A DNA stretch of 10,368 nucleotides, from the NCBI GenBank assembly GCA_002305415.1, contig DBQX01000075.1, positions 1 to 10,368 of the forward strand. Direction: 5' to 3'. The first letter of the stretch is position 1. The number at the start of each line of letters is the position of its first letter. The notes beneath the pieces were generated by a model. It saw nothing but the letters and a program-made list of their open reading frames with translations, was not told the DNA's origin and ran no database searches. The DNA is from Actinomycetales bacterium UBA1383. GTDB lineage: Bacteria > Actinomycetota > Actinomycetes > Actinomycetales > Actinomycetaceae. Both the position numbers and the translations under genes were made by a program. Below are positions 8,401 to 10,368 of this stretch, piece by piece.

Positions 8401-9682
8401 CTCGGTCGGCCTGGCCTGGGACGGGGTCCCGGGCGCGGCCGGGTACCACGTGTACGCGAGCCCGCTGACGGGTGGCGGCTTTGTCCGCGTCACCGCGGAC
8501 CCGGTGGCTGGCACGTCCTTCACGCTCACGGGCCTGGAGAACGGCCGCACCGTGTACATCGTGGTGACGGCAGTGGACGAGGTCGGGAACGAGTCGGGCT
8601 GGTCGAACGCGGTCTCCGCGATCCCGCACCTCGCGATCGGGTGGGCCAACCTGCAGTGGCCGCCCACGATGACCCACACCATCTCCGCCGTGAACCGGAC
8701 GGACACCGCCTACGGGCAGGTGTGGATCGACGGCGTGACGAACCAGCCGGGCGCCACGCCCGGTCTCTGGGCCCAGCTGGGCTACGGCCCCGACGGCTCG
8801 AACCCCGCGACCGACCCGGGGTGGTCATGGGTGGACGCGGCCTTCAACGTGGACGCCGGGAACAACGACGAGTTCCAGGCGTCGCTGCTGCCGGAGACAG
8901 TGGGTGACTTCGACTACGTCTACCGGTACTCCGTGACGGGTGGGCGGGACTGGTTGTACGCGGATCTGGATGGCCCGGTGACATCTGGCGCGGCCCCGGG
9001 GAACCCCGGCTCGCTCACAGTGAACCCGAGCGGCGACACGACCGCCCCCACCGTGCCCACCGGGCTGCACGTCGTCACGGCGTCGCCGGCCGGGGTGGAG
9101 CTGGCGTGGGACGCCGTGGCCGGTGACCCGAGCCTGTTCGGGTACGAAGTCGGACGGTCGGACACCCCTGGCGGCCCGTACACCGTGATCGGCTCCACCA
9201 CGACGCCGTCGTTCACGGACACCGCGGTGGCGTCCGGAGAGGACTATGCCTACGTGGTGCGGTCCGTGGACCTGTCCTTCAACCGCTCAGGCTGGTCCCC
9301 CGAGGTGGTGGCCACCGCGGAGCTGCGCACGGTCTCGGTGACGTTCGACGTGACGGTGCCCGCCACCACCGACGGGACGGGCCTGTCGGTGTACATCGCG
9401 GGTTCACTCAACCGTCTCGACGGCGGCCTGCCCGAGTGGAACCCCGGGGGCACGGTGCTGACCAGGGTGGACGCCACCACGTGGACGATCACGCTCACGG
9501 GCACGGAGACCACGGCGATTGAATACAAGTACACCCTCGGCTCATGGGACTACGTGGAGAAGGATGGCGTGTGCGGCGAGATCAGCAACCGCCAACTCAC
9601 CCTGTCCTACGGCGCGGACGGCACCCAGTCCGTCAACGACACGGTGCTGAACTGGCGGAACGTCGATCCCTGCGGGAACTGA
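5459..9682 (+). CDS. secreted multidomain amylopullulanase-like alpha-amylase (GH13)
   Basis: 1407 residues from the GTG at 5459, preceded by GGGAGGA at 5448-5454; the in-frame TTG at 5411 lies in the likely -10 box. Signal peptide with AAA-S cut near 39. Order: two X25 pullulanase-associated modules (about 45-145, 148-245); CBM34-like domain (255-395); GH13 barrel from VIYQIFPDRF (about 405) with DGVFNH (552-557), RLDV nucleophile Asp657, SETW acid/base Glu688, LLDSHDT stabiliser Asp770 and MPGAP (812-816); beta C domain to about 964; FnIII (966-1057); an unassigned module (1058-1172); FnIII (1195-1288); CBM20-like starch-binding module with EYKYTLGSW (1289-1407). CBM34 plus this core and FnIII/CBM20 resembles Thermoanaerobacter-type amylopullulanase, so hydrolysis of alpha-1,4 and perhaps alpha-1,6 bonds of starch or pullulan is likely; bond preference cannot be read here. 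No cell-wall anchor is visible. Confidence 0.93.
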   Translation: MSALSGRIARASGARWVALLGGLALLAGIVPSTAPPAAASDTPDPTSVTIVGSLQSELGCAGDWDPACAATHLAYDPNDAVWQGTWSVPAGSWEYKAALNDSWAENYGAGAVRDGANIPLNLGAPTPVKFYYDHETHWITDNQTSTIATVPGSFQSELGCSGDWDPGCLRSWLQDPDGDGTFSFSTTAVPAGNYEAKVAINESWDENYGAGGAPGGANIPFTVPAGGATVSFSWVASTKVLTITAVGTGPAPDNNVEWDGLAHDSRSDVYRTPGGAVPAGTDVTLRFRTFANDVTGVTARVYSLNDGGQHLLPMERVASGVSCYQDDLADRTCDFWQTTIDGSAPDNLWYRFIVTDGTDTDHYVDDTAALDGGIGTAVDNVEDRSWALMIHVPGFEAPEWASDAVIYQIFPDRFRDGRANNNPRTGDVRYDDPVLALPWNTLPEGYCRNYADGDVNCPWRFDDTPPDWSPTKEQPRGRDYMGGDLRGVDQRLDYLATLGVNTIYFNPIFDSGSNHGYDTQDYYRIDPYFGTQKDWDNLVKHADRLGIRIIVDGVFNHLSSDSPIFDRYHHYDTVGACESLTSPYRTWFTFTDVPAGTGTCVGSTGAADSATYEGWFGFDSIPVITKTLPEVQEYFLTSDDSVTRHWLEAGAAGWRLDVSGDASFPNGYWESFREVVEETDPDALTISETWQKDSTLLRMLRGDRLDTTMNYRLRDAVIGLLAVGPFDSKGFADSGRIIAPTEFASRIMSIREDYPDAAYYSLMNLLDSHDTERIRWTLTPGADTTADKELNAANVAEGEERQRIAALIQYTMPGAPTVFYGDEVGVTGDDDPDDRRTYPWPGRNSPGQDLDLLAYYTTLANVRDDVEALTDGDIRILAADDASGTVAYGRGTASQAAVVIVNRSDAPQTGAIPVAGWLPDGTVLHPVVAANTSGGGAVTVANGAIEGTLEPLSAVVLATGEVDLMPPAAPTNLAVTAEGNSSVGLAWDGVPGAAGYHVYASPLTGGGFVRVTADPVAGTSFTLTGLENGRTVYIVVTAVDEVGNESGWSNAVSAIPHLAIGWANLQWPPTMTHTISAVNRTDTAYGQVWIDGVTNQPGATPGLWAQLGYGPDGSNPATDPGWSWVDAAFNVDAGNNDEFQASLLPETVGDFDYVYRYSVTGGRDWLYADLDGPVTSGAAPGNPGSLTVNPSGDTTAPTVPTGLHVVTASPAGVELAWDAVAGDPSLFGYEVGRSDTPGGPYTVIGSTTTPSFTDTAVASGEDYAYVVRSVDLSFNRSGWSPEVVATAELRTVSVTFDVTVPATTDGTGLSVYIAGSLNRLDGGLPEWNPGGTVLTRVDATTWTITLTGTETTAIEYKYTLGSWDYVEKDGVCGEISNRQLTLSYGADGTQSVNDTVLNWRNVDPCGN

Positions 9683-9690
9683 CGGGCATG

Positions 9691-9739
9691 ACACCGAACG
9701 GGGTGGGGGTGGTCCGGGACCACCCCACCCCGTTGGTGT
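9691..9739. terminator. long bidirectional hairpin between convergent amylase and VOC genes
   Basis: The arm 9691-9714 pairs with 9718-9739 around a 3-base loop. Successive paired blocks are ACACC/GGTGT, AACGGGGT/ACCCCGTT, GGGG/CCCC and TGGTC/GACCA, broken only by one bulged G at 9696 and one extra G in 9705-9709. It begins 8 bases after the amylase stop and ends 21 bases before the VOC stop on the other strand. Its symmetry fits a terminator shared by both convergent genes. No long T tract flanks either side. Confidence 0.85.
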
Positions 9740-9760
9740 GTCTGCCGGCCGGTCTGGCCG

Positions 9761-10141
9761 TCAGGCGGGCGTCTCCAGGTTGAGGATGTTGCCGTCCGGG
9801 TCAGCGAACCAGACGGCGCGCTGGCTGCCGAGGTCGGCGATCCCGTCCGTCCAGGTGATGCCCGGGTAGTCGAAGGTCTGGAACTCGATGCCCTGGGAGC
9901 GGAGCGCCTCCACGTGGGAGTCGAACTCCGCCGCGGGGACCTGGAACGCCATGTAGGTCGCCTTGTTCGTGCCGGCGAAGGACGACGGGTAGACCAGGAA
10001 CTGGCCCGCCCCTGATGTGTACAGGGCCATGTCCGGCGCGTCCCCGGTGGGAGCGAAGCCGAGCACCCCTTCGTAGAATGCCCGCGCGGCCGCGAGGTCC
10101 TTCACGGCGAGGGTGGGCATGGGAGTGAAGTCGGACAGCAT
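9761..10141 (-). CDS. VOC-family protein (glyoxalase/bleomycin-resistance/dioxygenase fold)
   Basis: 126 residues from the ATG at 10141, with AGGAGG at 10149-10154 seven bases upstream. The length and pattern fit a small VOC (vicinal oxygen chelate) protein of two beta-alpha-beta-beta-beta modules. The first module opens with PTLAVKDLAAARAFYEGVLGF; the second has a helix around FDSHVEALRSQGIEF and closes with WFADPDGNILNLETPA, the family's usual ending, whose Glu is often a metal ligand. No histidine occupies the usual first-strand metal position, so true glyoxalase I activity is doubtful; a binding, sequestration or unknown lyase role is equally possible. It is cytoplasmic (no signal peptide), monocistronic, and controlled by the promoter and palindrome at 10191-10228. 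A longer start at 10219 would run through the promoter and is not favoured. Confidence 0.9.
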   Translation of the reverse strand: MLSDFTPMPTLAVKDLAAARAFYEGVLGFAPTGDAPDMALYTSGAGQFLVYPSSFAGTNKATYMAFQVPAAEFDSHVEALRSQGIEFQTFDYPGITWTDGIADLGSQRAVWFADPDGNILNLETPA

Positions 10142-10190
10142 GGTGGCCTCCTGACCCGGTGGCCCGACCCTCGGGCCGTCGGAAGGGGCA

Positions 10191-10219
10191 AGGGTAGGCC
10201 TTGCTGCGCGCTGTGACAA
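10191..10219 (-). promoter_or_regulatory. promoter of the VOC-family gene
   Basis: On the minus strand TTGTCA (-35, 10219-10214) is followed after exactly 17 bases by TACCCT (-10, 10196-10191). This is the best match to a housekeeping actinobacterial promoter in the window. Transcription would start near 10184, giving a leader of about 43 bases before the ATG. Confidence 0.65.
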
Positions 10220-10228
10220 GGGTCACAG
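10211..10228. promoter_or_regulatory. Crp/GlxR-type operator overlapping the VOC gene -35 box
   Basis: CTGTGAC-AAGG-GTCACAG is a perfect inverted repeat. It contains TGTGA-N6-TCACA at 10212-10227, the full consensus for Crp/FNR-superfamily cAMP receptors, including GlxR and Crp of actinobacteria. Its centre (10219.5) is about 35 bases before the predicted transcription start, so it covers the -35 box of the VOC gene and would suit repression better than class II activation. It also lies about 70-85 bases before a possible rightward gene. Confidence 0.65.
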
Positions 10229-10251
10229 GCGCTTGGGCTCGTTGGTCCCGG

Positions 10252-10282
10252 GATCGCCGGCTCCCGCAGCGGGTTGGCGATC
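10252..10282. other. inverted repeat (hairpin) just before a strong ribosome-binding site
   Basis: GATCGCC (10252-10258) pairs with GGCGATC (10276-10282), and inside it CCCG (10263-10266) pairs with CGGG (10270-10273) around CAG, with a small internal loop. It ends directly against AGGAGGAG at 10283-10290. It could be a leader structure affecting translation of a rightward gene, or part of the intergenic repeat tract that begins just after it. Confidence 0.4.
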
Positions 10283-10296
10283 AGGAGGAGGCCCCC

Positions 10297-10368
10297 GTGG
10301 GGCAGGCTGGTGCGTCGTTCGCGGCGGTGGATGCGACATTCGGCGGGCAGGCTGGCGCGTCGTTCGCG
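10297..10368 (+). CDS. possible start of a repeat-containing protein, cut by the window end
   Basis: A GTG at 10297 is preceded at 6 bases by AGGAGGAG (10283-10290), an excellent ribosome site. It opens 24 codons with no stop, reading MGQAGASFAAVDATFG and then GQAGASFA again, so the 45-bp DNA repeat becomes a 15-residue repeat. No signal peptide or known domain appears in this short piece. The other forward frames are also open, so frame openness adds little support. The alternative is a non-coding repeat array whose purine-rich tract resembles a ribosome site by chance. Confidence 0.3.
   Translation, partial: MGQAGASFAAVDATFGGQAGASFA
10301..10368. repeat. 45-bp imperfect tandem repeat with 21-24-bp sub-units at right window edge
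   Basis: The 23 bases at 10301-10323 recur at 10346-10368 with a single change (T10311 to C10356). A degenerate half-unit, TGCGACATTCGGCGG, sits between them at 10332 and resembles TGCGTCGTTCGCGGC at 10311. The structure is therefore alternating sub-units spaced 21 and 24 bases. The array continues beyond the window. Confidence 0.65.

Noticed and set aside
5492..8677. 1061-codon open frame on the minus strand across the amylase gene
   Set aside because: Same antisense artefact of codon third-position G+C; the plus strand encodes all five GH13 conserved regions.
9801..10226. Alternative minus-strand frame of 141 codons over the VOC gene
   Set aside because: It starts within the Crp-type palindrome and reads as Arg/Gly-rich shadow, whereas the other frame gives a complete VOC protein with its own ribosome site.

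Overview
The window is about 70% G+C with strong purine-rich ribosome binding sites and G/C-ending codons. It looks like chromosomal DNA from a high-GC Gram-positive bacterium (Actinomycetota); the sequence alone does not give the genus. I see no tRNA, rRNA, insertion sequence, integrase, phage gene or CRISPR array.

Layout. Positions 1-177 are non-coding, with short C-rich direct repeats at the left edge and a possible promoter. Positions 256-3438 (+) encode a large secreted subtilisin-family (S8) protease with an I9 propeptide, an inserted PA domain and a long C-terminal tail. A perfect 12-bp GC hairpin (3457-3484) follows. Positions 3531-4760 (+) encode a two-Rossmann FAD/NAD(P) monooxygenase-like flavoprotein of the CzcO/COG2072 type. 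Facing it, only 18 bp away, is a minus-strand gene (4779-5315) for a small lipoprotein with a Pro/Ser/Thr linker and a conserved C-terminal domain of unknown function. A 143-bp divergent spacer separates that gene from the dominant gene of the window (5459-9682, +), a 1407-residue secreted amylopullulanase-like GH13 enzyme. Its order is X25-X25-CBM34-like-GH13-C domain-FnIII-unassigned module-FnIII-CBM20-like. A long hairpin (9691-9739) lies between it and a convergent small VOC-fold (glyoxalase/bleomycin-resistance-like) gene (9761-10141, -). That gene has a good promoter with a perfect Crp/GlxR-type palindrome over its -35 box. The right edge holds a 45-bp repeat that may be the start of a repeat protein or an intergenic repeat.

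How the genes fit together. Three of the five confident proteins are exported (protease, lipoprotein, amylopullulanase), so the region is rich in extracellular polymer degradation. Hairpins and strand changes divide it into independent transcription units rather than one operon. The flavoprotein and the VOC protein have no evident link to starch or protein degradation. I found no convincing new multi-gene system. The items most worth a second look are the unassigned module inside the amylase, the unknown lipoprotein domain encoded divergently from it, the Crp-type operator, and the two edge repeats.
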